A stretch of 64,000 nt of DNA from Physcomitrium patens (GCF_000002425.4 NC_037260.1:10589414-10653413); one strand, 5' to 3'; shown: positions 1 to 11,420, counted from the stretch's first letter. The notes: generated by a model not told the origin, from the sequence alone. Made by a program: numbers and translations.

Positions 1-269
1 CCAATGCTTGTAGTTTTTTGGACTTGTAAGCATCGTCTGCTTTGAGCATACATTTTCTAAGTTGCTCATTGTACATTGTATGTAGTAGATATACTATTGA
101 CTAGTGTGTGATAAGAATAGAGGAACATACATACATGTATGTATGTGTATATAATCAAAGAAAATGAGTTGTAGATTCAATGATACAAGGACTTGATACA
201 TAAGAAATGTATGTTTGTTGACTATCCTATGAGGAACACACACTTTGTGACTATCCTATGCGGAACACC
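1..269 (-). mobile_element. Probable internal/leader part of a Ty1/copia-like element
   Basis: This stretch lies directly downstream (minus-strand sense) of the primer-binding site at 270-281, so it should be the start of the internal region of the LTR element. No gag reading frame is visible in the part present. A direct repeat of about 18 bases occurs at about 220-238 and 248-266 (it begins gactatcctatg). The rest of the element lies outside the window. Inferred mainly from position. Confidence 0.4.
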
Positions 270-281
270 GCTCTGATACCA
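270..281 (-). other. Primer-binding site complementary to initiator tRNA-Met
   Basis: On the minus strand this reads TGGTATCAGAGC, a perfect 12-base complement of the 3' end of plant initiator tRNA-Met. It sits immediately after an LTR end (TTCA), which is the canonical arrangement in plant Ty1/copia elements. Confidence 0.65.
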
Positions 282-943
282 TGAAGTAGCATAAAGCGTA
301 AGAATCAAAGAATGCTTGTTTCAGATAACTAGGCTTCCAACTGAAGCCGGTTAAGTACCACTGCCATCTCCCGTAAAGGGTGGATCTAGGGTAAGCATGA
401 CACAACGTTAGTTGCACGATATTCTATCATTCTCTGAAATCGACTTTTCTAATGGTCGAACAGACATCGTTGCCTCTGGGAGCTTTGAGATTTGGATGGT
501 GTTGTGAAGTATAAGTTCTGGGGTTACAGCTCAGAGGTCTCTCTATCTTGCTGCATTCATTTTTTTTAATTTTCATCTACCAAGTACAGAAGTATGTGAC
601 GCCTCGCTGAGGAATTTTAGCTATTCCTCCAGCCTTGGCTATCAAGAAATTGTAGAAATTCATGTTCTACAAATAATATCCAGGTCTTATTAGTGCATTC
701 CAACGTCCTGGTGTAACATCTCACCTCCGTTTGCGGGGTAGAGAAGCCGTCAGAAAGGTGGAAAGACCTTTGGCCACAGTGGATTTATTATTTCAGGATG
801 GTTTAGAGCTTCTGCAGATATACTCGAGACATCTTCAACAGTGCTGGAAGATGCAATCTTCTTAACGAGATGGGTGCTTGAGAAAATATATCCCACACTC
901 TCGGATAAAATTGTCCAAAAGTGTGGGATTAGTTTTTATTTCA
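282..943 (-). mobile_element. Putative 5' LTR of a Ty1/copia-like element
   Basis: Read on the minus strand the unit starts TGAAAT and ends ACTTCA, giving short inverted ends TGAA/TTCA, and is followed at once by the initiator-Met primer-binding site. It contains a hairpin of the kind seen in many plant LTRs: TCCCACACT near 892 and its complement near 920. Length is about 660 bp. The outer boundary rests on the short inverted end only. No second LTR is in the window, so the target duplication cannot be checked. It ends about 280 bp from the stop codon of the uS5m gene. Confidence 0.5.
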
Positions 944-1223
944 CAACTCAGTGATGGGTTGAGATATGCTGAGGACGGTGACCAAATCATGCGATGTAGT
1001 AACCGTATCTAAGTCATTACAACCCACTGCTCATGTACACATATAAATAATGGATGTTATAAATGAGAGCAACTAGAATTTGTTGTGAAACCTGTAAAAG
1101 CTAATTCAAAAGATCACTGTCAAAGCACTAATGAAGAGCACTGTTCGGTCGTTACAGCTATTAACTCGGAATCTGGAAGTATCAAGTTCACGCCTTATGA
1201 TGCTCCTAAATATCTTTGATGAC
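944..1223. other. Spacer: 3' flank of uS5m gene
   Basis: This contains the 3' untranslated region of the minus-strand uS5m gene. I see no other gene, repeat or clear polyadenylation signal that I would stand behind. Confidence 0.5.
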
Positions 1224-1812
1224 TTATGCATGATGTGTAACGCGTTCACGCCCTTCTCGTTCGGCTGCCTCCTCAGGAGTTTCAATCTGGAGAACAATTA
1301 ACATCAGTATCTTGCCTTCCCTTGAAAATAAGATATTAACTAGAGCGAGAATCAACAGACAGCACATAGAAGTTTTCAACACTCAAAACTACCAAGTTGG
1401 AAACGGACACTTCCGCAAGTACCAGAAACAGAGCAATGAAAGCGAAAATCTGCCTCACCTCACTCAAAGCCTGAAAAACAGCTTTGACAGTGTTGTGAGG
1501 ATGTCTCGAACCCACAACCTGCAATAAATGACTGAGTAGTAAGAAAAACATAACCTCTTTTGTCATTTAAAATGACAAAGCAATGTCATTCAAAAATGTG
1601 GAAGTCGCCCATAAACGACATTGCTTTGTCTGAAAAGTTCAAACCTCACACTTCCAAGCAACCCGAAGTTCTTTCAGAAAGAAATGTCAAAAACTTGCCT
1701 TTGACTTAACATTTTTAAAGCCAGCTAAGCGTAAAATGCCCCCAACTGTATGGCTGGCTCTCATCCCAGCACCTGTCAGAGCCGGCCACAAATAAACCTG
1801 TCACAGAAAAGG

Positions 1813-1852
<40 letters not shown>

Positions 1853-4088
1853 CAGATTAGTGACAAGTAGTACTCCGTTAGTGACAAAACATTTTACAAC
1901 TCTTCAACATGTCGGATATGAATGCCAAAGGAAATAACGAAGTCAAATATGTAAGTTCTACTACAGCTCCAGGGAATACACACCTTGGTCTGGCCATACT
2001 TGGAGTGTTTCTCATGAAAGATGGTGTGTCCATCAAATCTTTCAAAATAGTGCAAGTTGCGAAGAGCCCGTGCGTAAGCCTGACCATGATCATAGCACGA
2101 AGACTAATGTCAACTTGAACGTGTCCAGGCGTCTAAGCAACCAAACTTGTAGGTGAATCAGAAACTAAAGCAAGTTTAGGGCAAAGTAACCTGAGCACAC
2201 TGTCCAGGGCAAAGATTTACTGCGAAGGAAGAGACAAACCTTGTCAACGGCTGCCGACACTTCGGCAGACTTTCCCTTTCCATATCCAGCAACGCCATCA
2301 CCATTTCCGCAAATCACCAAAGCGGTGAAATTCAGAATGCCCCCTCCCTGTACGAAAAATAACTCCAACTTAGATTTCAATTTAAAGTAAGCTACTATGT
2401 CTCGTGGTAAGCTCACCTAGCATACAGAATTGATTGTTCATGATAATCAACACAAGAGATCTGGAAATTGCAGTTCTTGGTATAAGATTAGACTTTTTCA
2501 TTAAGAACCTAAAGCTGCACGTTAGAATAAATAGCTGGTCAAATATACGAAAATCTAATAATCGTGAATGTCCAATCTATGACTGGAATCGAAAACCGAT
2601 AAGCTCCGTTTTCCATCTGAAGAAAGATATGTAAACGTCCCATTCATGCGGCAACGTAGACGCAACAAAGATATTCACCTTGGTCACTTTGCATGTTCGA
2701 TTAACATCAACGACCTTCATTGTAAATCCCTGCAGTGTATGTACAATTAACATTAATTAGCGAGGTCACACTACTGTGGACTTGCTACAAAAAAATACAA
2801 TCAAATACTGAAAATATGTATTTTATATTGTGGAGCAACTCTACACTAGGGTCATGATGGACCAATTTGACTTGAAAATTGACTCTTACCACCTTGGTCA
2901 CGTCCAAAGGTTTCGTACAACGAGGACAACAATGGATCCATCATTCATTTATGGCCTTCATTTCGGTACGTAGTGACAAGGAGTGAGGGGTGGGACCAAT
3001 TCAGTTATCATTCAACTAAATCGCTCAATTCAAAGTTCGAACCATAATCTAAAGACGCCCTTACCGGTTTCCGAGGTCTTCCTTCAGTTTCCATGTTGCG
3101 AATCTTCAGAGCTTTCTGTAATATGAATCGCTGCTTCCTTCTGGGAGCATTCTGCAATTCTAGTTCCAAGTTCGTAGGTTGATGAGGTTGGCTATCCGGC
3201 GCAATTTCGACATCGTCTTCGGGAAGCAGGTCATCGTCGAGGTCATCATTTGCATCAATCTCTTTTGGCCTCAAAAGGGGCTCCTTTTTCGGACCCGGGG
3301 AATAACTGTCTGTGACAAGTACAAAATGAAGGAAAAACCGAAGTGTAAGAAACTACGTAAATTCTATGATTACACTACATCTGTCTCCTTCTGTATCTCT
3401 CCAGCGATAATCAGAGGAAGAGAGACAGAGGCTTAATGTTCAATTACCACCGAAACCCCTAATTTCAAATGTGAATGTCTTTTGCAGCATAAATAAGGAA
3501 ATTTTCTCACCAGAATCAGAAGTGGCTCGAAAACGAACAGGACTTGAGGAAATGCCCTGATCAGCAATCAACCACCGAACCACCGTGATGAGAGAAATGG
3601 ACTATACAAACGGGCACATTCTGCAACCATAGCAACCGCAGTCTCTCCCTGGCTAATTCACATTGCCTGATCTACCCACAAAAATAAGCAACATGAGCGT
3701 AGGAACCCATAAAAAAACTCGAGACCAAAAGTAGACGAAATTCCCCCAGAGACTAATCAGAAACTCCCATGCCATTGAGCCGAGAAAGACACAACGAAGG
3801 CTCCGCAATTCGTACCCTACTCTGCTGCGCAAACATGGACAGTGACCTCATCGTCTGCGCACCGCCTGAAACGCTCCCCGCGAGGCAGAAACGAGCATCA
3901 TCCCTAACTAACGCTGCTTCCCACGACGCCAACACAGGATCCGCGCCCCGCAACGACGTCGACACCGCGTCCAGCCATGGCGACGACGAATTACAAAACC
4001 TCTGTCGCGACGACGACGACGAACAAATTGCGGTTCTGCGAATCCGGTCCAGACTGCGCCACATGCGCGCTCCCTTGGAGCCCCACAT
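1224..4088 (-). CDS. Mitochondrial small-subunit ribosomal protein uS5m, nine coding exons
   Basis: Structural protein of the mitochondrial ribosome small subunit. My model has exons 4088-3816, 3601-3511, 3309-3065, 2729-2679, 2347-2240, 2079-1984, 1797-1699, 1518-1459 and 1286-1224. Phases agree at every junction and give about 361 residues. Exons 4-5 carry the N-terminal S5 domain (KVVDVNRTCKVTK, then ICGNGDGVAGYGKGKS). Exons 6-8 carry the C-terminal S5 domain (HTIFHEKHSKYGQTK, LAGFKNVKSK, VVGSRHPHNTVKA). These match the plant mitochondrial S5 family (Arabidopsis At1g64880 from memory) rather than plastid S5. Exon 1 is Arg/Ser-rich like a mitochondrial presequence, followed by an acidic linker in exon 3. 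Introns use GT-AG, except that the donor after exon 7 is GC (AAAG|GCAAGT at 1698). Domain exons are firm. Exon 1, its start (4088, or the in-frame Met at 4064) and the exon 1-2 junction are less certain. Confidence 0.85.
1813..1849. repeat. A37 homopolymer (T37 in uS5m sense)
   Basis: A run of 37 A on the plus strand. In the sense of the uS5m gene it is a T run ending about 15 bases before the exon 7 acceptor (AG at 1799-1798), so it serves as the polypyrimidine tract. Length polymorphism here could affect splicing. Confidence 0.8.
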
Positions 4089-4354
4089 GCTTGCTTTGCT
4101 ATTCTCCCAAAATGAGCTTCGGAATGAAGGGCAGACCAGCGAAGTGGAATCTCACGCCATAGCCACACCAGACCTCGTCGACATTGTTCAATAGAGCGAG
4201 CGCTGAGAGGTTTAGGGTTTTGGGAAACGCCAATGAAGGGTCTCTCCAGGTGCCGATCCACGTCCCCAACAACGAACCCCACGTCCACGAAAACCATCCA
4301 CGTATGCGGTCCACGTGGACAAACGACGTCGCCCGGCGCCACCACTCCCGCCAT
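4089..4354 (-). promoter_or_regulatory. uS5m leader/promoter with telo-box
   Basis: GC-rich sequence immediately upstream of the uS5m start. At 4220-4211 the sense strand reads AAACCCTAAA, the telo-box found in many plant ribosomal-protein and translation-gene promoters. Open frames on both strands here look like by-products of the GC-rich composition. The transcription start cannot be placed. Confidence 0.5.
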
Positions 4355-7008
4355 ATTCAGCCTGCCCCCCCTTCAAATGGCATTAAAACTCTCACCAGAA
4401 TGGTTTTGTAGTTTGTAAGGTTGTGGGGGTTTCTGCAAGCAGTGTTATGATTATTAATAGTAATGATAATAATAGATTTGTATTGTAACTGTGGGATGTT
4501 GAACATGGCATGTGAAAATGAGTGTGTGTGTGTGTGTGTGTGTGTGTTATGAATAGTGTTTTCTGTTGCAGTTTTTTGCAACAATTTAGGCTCAGTTCAC
4601 ATGCACTAAGTTACAGTTGGATTGAGTAGGATCCTCTGAATGCACTGTTAATAATATCACGAACTTTCTTTAGAGGATATCAAATAAGTTAACCCACAAT
4701 ATGATTCCATGATTCCAACTTTTTATGCATTTTTATGGATCATTGACAGTTTCCTGAGCACGTGCTTATTGTCATCGAAAACCCTCTTTTTTCTGCTGTA
4801 CTTGATTTTTATTTTATTATTTATTATTTTACTTCTATACTCTCTTCTCTTTTTGTTTGTTTGTTTGTTTGTTTGTTTTTTTTTTTTCAGTTACTGTATG
4901 AACGCTAATTTGGCCACAATCAGATATTAGAAACTATTTGAATACAGGTTTGGTTTTATTTGTTTATTTATTTATTTATACATTTTTTTAATATTTTGTG
5001 AAACTTCTTGGACTTGTAGGAAATCTAAAAACTTAGCCAAAAATATTTAGTACGTGAGGTTTGACTCTTTCGAGTGAAACTTCAGGTATACAATATATTT
5101 TTGAATATAAATGTTATGAAATGTTGGTTTTTTGGTTTTTTTCTCCAAATTTGTACGAACATAATGAAAGCCCTTCTTTGTGTTTGGATTTTTTTGTTTA
5201 AAATCAACAATTGGTATTTAAGTCTGAGTTATTGAACTACTTTGAAAATCAACAGAAAATTGTTGTTATTTTAAAATTTTCAATTTTTCCTTCTGATCAC
5301 TTTTTCCATATTTAAATGTAGTATTGTTTTTTCAATGTTTTCTAAACATTGCAAGAAAGTTTGAATATTTAAAAAACTCTACAAAGCGACCACTTGAAAA
5401 TGCTGACTATTGGTTAGGTTTTATATAAAGTTGATGCTCAAATGGACCCATCTCAGTAATATTAAATTTGTCAAAAAAAAAAACAATAAAAATTTTGCAA
5501 AACAAAACAAAGAATCTAAACAAACATGTGTGTTTATGTATATGACTTAGTTTTAAATTTTTGTAATTTTTGAGATACGATATTTCTGGCATAAAATGGT
5601 TGTGCAATGGTCAGTCATTGTTAGCTTCGAATACTCTTTCAAATATTTGTATTTTTGCATGCCTTTTTTTTGAGTATAGGATGCCATGGTTTTTGTACTT
5701 GCTCTGCATAGAAGTGGCCACAATTTGGACCAAATTCGTATATATAGATATATATATATATATATATATATATAATGAATTATTAGGATCAAAAGTTGAT
5801 AACTACCTTTTTGTTGGTGGTTATTTTCAAGTACATCATGTACAATATAAAATTCAAAACACATCTAAATATTTTGAAGGTTTTCAATTTGTAAGACAAT
5901 AACTGACACTTGTGCTTCTCCAGCCATGATTTAGACACAAAAAAAAAAAAAAAAAAAAAAAAAAAAACACTTTGATGTTTCGAATATGAGTATATGTGTA
6001 ATTTTTAATTTTTTTAATTTTTTTATTCATGTATTTATGATTTATCTATTTCTCTGAGGGTTTTGAAGGCTAAAAAAGTTTGAAGAAGGGTGTAATAATT
6101 TTCAAATCCTTAATAGTGACTCTTACTATGTTGTTGCAACTTGCTACAAAGTCAGAAGGATTTGCATTCCAGTTTTTTTTTTCTTTTTTTTCCTTTTTTT
6201 ATATACAGAAAATAAAAAAATAATGTTTTAGGTAGGATGAATTCAAAGCAGCATTTTAATTTATTTTTTTGTGTTTTTTTGAAAGAGAAAGGCTTGGTTG
6301 TTGACATCTTTAAGCTCTTTAGAAGAAATTTGGGCAAAACTTTCTACCATGTCTCATGCAATCCTTTTAAACCAATTTCTACACACACATGCATCAAAAG
6401 GGTCACATTGGCTCTTGAAGAATACTTTCCCCATCTCACCCTCTTCTTTTCACACCCACAAATTGATCAAAAAGCAACACTTGGACACTTTTTTGAATGG
6501 CCACATTGCCAACAATTATGAATAGAGTAAGCAGAAACAGCGCATACTGTGGGGTGCATGAACTTCAAAGAAGTAACCAAAACACACAAATTCAGGCAAG
6601 GAAAGTCATGTGTTTCACATCTTTTAAGGAGTGTGCTCAATACCCAATACTTGTGCGAAAAATACACCATATGTAAAATAGTTTATTTCCCCACGTTCAG
6701 GATGCTTGGGGTTGGGTTTGTTAGGGTTGGTCTGGTGGAGAATCTGCTCCAACTGGACTGCTTAGTTTATTTAGTCATGTAATGATTTTTTTTATTATTG
6801 AAAAAATCTCTCTGTTACATGTATATTTTGATGTTTTCGTTGAACTATATATATATATCTTTACTTTCATAGGCCAGTGAAAATGAAAATAGATAAAATG
6901 AAAGTATCCTTTTTGAAGGATGTGAAACAATCAAATGAAAATAAAAACAGGCAGTGAGCTGTTTTGCAAGTCCTGTATACATGAACATATGGTTCTTGCT
7001 AATCAACC

Positions 7009-7039
<31 letters not shown>

Positions 7040-7040
7040 T
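4355..7040. other. AT-rich intergenic DNA with microsatellites, no recognised gene
   Basis: Contains (GT)n at about 4521-4547, (TTTG)n at about 4853-4876, (TTTA)n at about 4957-4978, (TA)n at about 5746-5774 and an A run at about 5939-5967. Short open frames at 6237-6525 and 6549-6782 lack any recognisable motif. No splice-consistent gene model was found. Confidence 0.6.
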
Positions 7041-7044
7041 ATAA

Positions 7045-7165
7045 AGGGAATTGTTAAATTCACCCAAGCATTTACTAAATTGACCCACCCACCCTAACCA
7101 TCGTCAAAAAATTCTCCACTGTTGGATCCACATTGGTCAAAAACTAATGATAATGGGTGGATCAA

Positions 7166-7170
<5 letters not shown>
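7045..7170. mobile_element. Small TIR element (MITE-like), copy 1, one arm truncated
   Basis: Starts GGGAATTGTTAAATTCACCC and includes CAAGCATTTACTAAAT, closely matching the reverse complement of the right arm of the copy at 18206-18387 over about 100 bp. After AAAAACTAATGATAATGGGTGG the second arm is cut short and runs into a (TA)n tract. Flanked by TA repeats on both sides. It has no coding capacity. Confidence 0.65.

Positions 7171-7197
<27 letters not shown>
7168..7197. repeat. (TA)n microsatellite
   Basis: Uninterrupted AT dinucleotide run at the truncated end of the small TIR element. Similar runs lie at about 7010-7033 and 7399-7422. Confidence 0.85.
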
Positions 7198-7199
<2 letters not shown>

Positions 7200-7937
7200 G
7201 GGAGATGAAGATAACACCAAAGACTAAAAAAGAGTTCTTTTATTGGCCAAGATGCTACATGCACTTCCAAGTTATTTTGCAAGCATGAGATGCAAAGTTT
7301 TAAAGAATTTTTTTCCAAAGCTACAAAGAACAAGTCCACTTAAGAAGATTGCAATGTCAAGGGTGTAGGGTATGTGAAAGTGGACAACCTTTTACACTAT
7401 ATATATATATATATATATATATACATAATCCTCCTATAAATTTGTGCAAAGTTTTTATATAAAATATGTACATTTTATTGGGACTTGTTCGGTAACTCAG
7501 CAAGACAAGTTTATGCAAGTATATGTGTAACACACACACACACACATACACAGAAATATCATGAAACTGTAATGAATAACAACAGTTGGGAGGTAGGAAA
7601 GGGATTGTTTTGTATATTCTGGATCATCATTTACAACAGAAAAATCTCATGATTTTTGATGCAAGTGTCTATGCCCATTATGCCCCATTTCACAGCCTGC
7701 AGGTGAGAAGAGGAACAGTGACTAAACCCAGTTTTCAGGACTGTTTTTTCACTCTTTCTATTTTTTTGTTTTTTCTCATTTCCCAAGGCAGAATGCATCT
7801 CTCAAATGTAATATGCCAACTGCCACGTGCACACACACACACCAGCCACCAGGACAAAACCCACTGGCTTCTGTTTTGTTAATACTACTAAATAAATGAA
7901 ACATCATCCCAACTAATTGTAAGCACATATAGATCAT

Positions 7938-7987
<50 letters not shown>

Positions 7988-8240
7988 AAAAAGAAGAAGA
8001 GCAAAGGTAGAAAAGGAATACTCGCCATCTACCCCCAAATAAGGTCCATCAAAAAAAAATATGCTTCATAAATAGACATTCCAAATCACTTTATCATGAG
8101 ATATATAAAACTCCTATTTTATTTTCATAACCGAACCATCTCCCATGAAATGAACACCATATTAAAATCCATCAATACAATTCCAACCACCAGATCTTCA
8201 AACCCAAACCCACATACCCAACTTTAGAAAACCACCCTTT
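7198..8240. other. AT-rich intergenic DNA, no recognised gene
   Basis: Holds a (TA)n run at about 7399-7422, a (CA)n run near 7531-7546 and a (CT)n(AT)n compound microsatellite at about 7947-7986. An open frame at 7586-7882 has no motif that I recognise. Nothing else is supported. Confidence 0.6.
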
Positions 8241-10247
8241 AAAATAACCACTATTTGAAAACACATGAAATGACTGTTTTTTTCTTTCTCGAATATACTA
8301 ATGTAAGTTTGTGTGTGTGTGTCTGTCTGTCTGTCTATCTAACTTTCTGTGTAAAGATCATCTTCATCTTCGTATTGTGTGTTGTTTTTACATCAGTTGT
8401 TTTCGTTTGGATGGGGCTTGACGTAGTTGTGCTCCTGCTCCTTCGGCTGCTGCAGTAAGTTATATGGTGCTTACCCAAGTTGGTCAACCTAAAGCCTGAG
8501 AAAATGAACATGAGGATGATGATGTTGAAGAAGAAGAGATGAAAGCGAGTGAGGAGTTGAACTTGATTTGCGATGCGAACCTTCTTCCCCAACGTGCGTG
8601 TTTCTGGAGCAGCTCCACCTCCATTCGATGCTACAATCCAAAATACACCGTGACAAAACCAATGAAGGAAAAAACGAAGAAAAAAGTAGAACAAATAATA
8701 AACAGAGAGCTTGTGGAGAAAAAAAGCACCAAGAAGACCCCGTTTTCAGCCCCTTTTTTTCTTCTAACGCTTCTTCTCTGCAAGCTCCTCTGCAAGACCC
8801 ATTTAACTACCTCGCCACCAGAGTATGGATTGGTTGCTGAGAGCAATCTCGGCGGTGGTCCAGCGTAGAGAGAGTGAGTGAGTGAGTGATCGCTACACGG
8901 GGGCCACAAAGCGAGCTTTCTGTCAAGTTGCTTTTCGATGTCCTGGTTCTAAGTCTCTCTTCAGGGTTGAAGGGACAGTTGGAGTGTTGTTTTCTCTGTG
9001 CCATGCGGGGAAGTTCGTTTTCGACTGTGTTTTCAATTTGGGTTGTTTGTTTGGTTCCTTTCTCGGAGTGAGCGGAGTTGTGGTGGGAAGTGATATATCT
9101 CGCCATGTAAGTTTGGCCTTGAGAGTTGTTGGAAGAGACGGCGACCAACCGCTTGAGAAACATCAGGTTCTTGATAGTGAAGCCTGTTCTTATCTGTCGA
9201 GCAACGTGGGGGGGGGGGGGGGGGGGGTGAGCTTGGTTTAGAGTTAGTCGTGGTGGATTTCGAGGGTCGGTCGTTTTGCGCAGTAGCGTTGTGCTTGGTC
9301 TGGCAAATGGATCACTGCGGCACTTCCTGTCGTTAAATCAAAGTCGATGTAAAGTTCTGAAGAAATTTTTGAAGCTCTATTGGATACTTCTTTTGAATTC
9401 ATTTGCCGCAGTATCCAACCAAGAGAAGCAGGCAGTTCGTCGCGTTCTACACTCGTAAAAACACAATCATCGAATTGCTCCATTCAATTTTATAGAATTT
9501 TCGTGTCAAGCTTACCCCATAGCTACTAAATTGGAGTCAAGCCTGATCACTCGAATTCCTGTGACTGATACCTCGCCTCGTAACGACCTGGCCCTGATTT
9601 TGAGTGCCCCAAACAGAGCTTTATCGAGACGAAAAAGCATACTTTCGTTTTTATTTTTCCTCTGTTTCCTGAATTCTACCTTGTAATATGTCTCATGAGA
9701 CTGCATGTACAGATGCGAGTAGTCTGACTCGGCCGGACTCGTATTGCAGGTAGTGACGGTTTCTTATCAATCGGCAACTTTTCTCCGTAGCATTGAACAC
9801 ATACGGCGGGACAGTGACGCAGTTCCGTGAGGGGGTTGTAGTTCACAGTTGGTGTGCATATCTGACGAAGGGAATGACTTCTCATTGAACACCCACAAAA
9901 CCAAGACCTTCCTTGGGCCGGTCTATCACCGCGTGTACATTGCATGGTGAGGACCGTTTGCTTGAAAGAGCGATAACAACCTGAAAGTTTTCTTTTTTCC
10001 TTGTTGTCTCGAGGTTTCAATCACCGATACCCTTTCACAACTCTCGTGTACAGAATCTCAGAAGGCTTATTCGATTCTCGAAGATCTGTTCTCATTTTAC
10101 GAGCTGCATGCGTAGGTTTGCTCCGAAATTGTGTGCAGATTTTCATGCATGATATGTTCTTGTTTATTCCCGCAGGAGTAGCACAACAGGCGCACTCAAG
10201 AAGCTCCGACTCAGCCGCGGGGCCATTCTTCTTCTGCAAGGGCTAGC
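8241..10247 (+). promoter_or_regulatory. Promoter and leader of the GONST3-like gene, probable 5' UTR intron 9107-10175
   Basis: GC content rises from about 8.5 kb toward the transporter start. A strong donor (CAT|GTAAGT, 9107) and a strong acceptor (TTATTCCCGCAG|GAG, ending 10175) would define a 1069-base intron in the 5' UTR, leaving about 70 bases of leader before the ATG at 10248. A (GAGT)n repeat lies at about 8869-8889. Open frames between 8539 and 9241 overlap each other on both strands and show no domain. The intron is inferred from splice signals only. Confidence 0.45.
9208..9227 (+). repeat. G20 homopolymer
   Basis: Twenty consecutive G on the plus strand, followed by TGAGC. It falls inside the inferred leader intron of the transporter gene, on the transcript strand, so the RNA could form a G-quadruplex. 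No G run of comparable length occurs elsewhere in the window. Confidence 0.9.
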
Positions 10248-11420
10248 ATGGCAGCTAAGTACCGGCTACCTGACGTCCCCGAAATGGCGCCGTATGAGGA
10301 TTCGAAAGCTTTCTTAGCACCCGAGTCACCCCGCCACGGATTTTGGATACAACGGCTTGCCACCTACGTCGGTGAGTCGAAGGCATGGAGTACCCAAGTG
10401 GGCGATGCCAAGGTCCTTGGGCTCGCTTTTGGTTACTGCCTCTCCGCCTCCCTGCTCTCCATCATCAACAAATGGGCCATCATGCAGTTCCCCTATCCGG
10501 GCTCCCTCACAGCTATTCAATACTTCACAGCCGCGTTCGGCGTCTTCATACTCGGCAAGCTTCAGATTCTGACCCATGACCCGCTCTCCTTGAGCACCAT
10601 GTGGAAATTCCTCCCAGCCGCGATCTGTTACTACTCAAGCCTGTTCACCAACAGCGAGCTCCTCCTCCACGCCAACGTCGACACATTCATCGTGTTCCGC
10701 TCCGCGATACCCATCTTCGTGGCCATCGGCGAGACAATCTTCCTCAAGCAGCCATGGCCTTCCGTGAAAACGTGGTCGGCGCTCGGCACCATCCTGGGTG
10801 GCTCCATTCTCTACGTCTTCACGGACTCCCAGTTCACCGTCCACGCCTACGTCTGGGCCTTCTTGTACGTCGTGAGCATGTCCATCGATTTCGTGTACGT
10901 GAAACACATCGTCATGACCGTGGGGCTCAACACTTGGGGATTGGTGCTTTACAACAACCTGGAGGCGCTCCTCCTCTTCCCGATCGAGCTCTTCGTCATG
11001 GGCGAGGGTAATCTCCTCAAAAAGCGCACGGAAGACGAATCCCTCAACTGGCTCAGCATCGAAATGTGGTTCCCGGTGCTGCTTTCCTGCGCGTTTGGCT
11101 TCTCCATCTCCTTTTTCGGATTCTCGTGTCGGAGAGCGATCTCCGCGACGGGGTTCACTGTGCTGGGGGTTGTTAACAAACTGCTGACAGTGGTGATTAA
11201 CCTAATGATCTGGACGAAGCATGCGTCCGCGTTGGGTACCCTCGGGCTGCTTATTTGCATCTTCGGGGGGGTGTTTTACCAACAGTCCACGATTAAACCC
11301 AAACCTGGTCCTGAGCCGGTGAAGGAGTTCATCGCCTCAGGAGATGACGAAGAAGTAGGCTGTCTATCAAATTGTAAAGGAGATTCAGGGAAAGTAGATC
11401 TTTTCACACAAGCGAAGTAG
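10248..11420 (+). CDS. GONST3-type Golgi nucleotide-sugar transporter
   Basis: A 390-residue drug/metabolite-transporter superfamily protein with about ten hydrophobic segments between residues 50 and 350, and hydrophilic ends facing the cytosol. It closely matches Arabidopsis GONST3 (GDP-sugar transporter of the Golgi membrane): GYCLSASLLSIINKWAIMQF near residue 64, HANVDTFIVFRSAIPIFVAI, GLNTWGLVLYNNLEALLLFP, and the family hallmark FGFSCRRAISATGFTVLG followed by VVNKLLTVVINLMIW. In this group the NKLLTVVIN/G-x-x-N-K region is implicated in GDP-sugar recognition. The likely role is to import GDP-sugar into the Golgi lumen in exchange for GMP; the exact sugar is not shown by sequence. The coding region has no intron. 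It starts at the first ATG after a probable leader intron. The C-terminal tail is acidic and Lys-rich. A different family member (GFT1/GONST4) fits less well. Confidence 0.93.
   Translation: MAAKYRLPDVPEMAPYEDSKAFLAPESPRHGFWIQRLATYVGESKAWSTQVGDAKVLGLAFGYCLSASLLSIINKWAIMQFPYPGSLTAIQYFTAAFGVFILGKLQILTHDPLSLSTMWKFLPAAICYYSSLFTNSELLLHANVDTFIVFRSAIPIFVAIGETIFLKQPWPSVKTWSALGTILGGSILYVFTDSQFTVHAYVWAFLYVVSMSIDFVYVKHIVMTVGLNTWGLVLYNNLEALLLFPIELFVMGEGNLLKKRTEDESLNWLSIEMWFPVLLSCAFGFSISFFGFSCRRAISATGFTVLGVVNKLLTVVINLMIWTKHASALGTLGLLICIFGGVFYQQSTIKPKPGPEPVKEFIASGDDEEVGCLSNCKGDSGKVDLFTQAK

Noticed and set aside
2890..2944. Exon-like block on the minus strand (18 open codons, followed by a good GTAAGA donor) between uS5m exons 3 and 4
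   Set aside because: No AG acceptor precedes an open frame here, since stops block every frame, and its end phase does not fit exon 4. The model without it is in phase throughout.
3769..4418. Overlapping open frames on both strands, up to 148 codons
   Set aside because: They overlap uS5m exon 1 and its leader in other frames; composition is low-complexity and no domain is seen. Only the 4088-3816 part fits the gene model.
8539..9241. Open frames of 92-119 codons upstream of the transporter
   Set aside because: They overlap each other on both strands, include homopolymer runs, and lie in the likely promoter and leader.
10326..11260. Several open frames inside the transporter gene (71-136 codons)
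   Set aside because: Alternative frames of a GC-rich coding region; their translations are Arg/His/Pro-rich shadow proteins.
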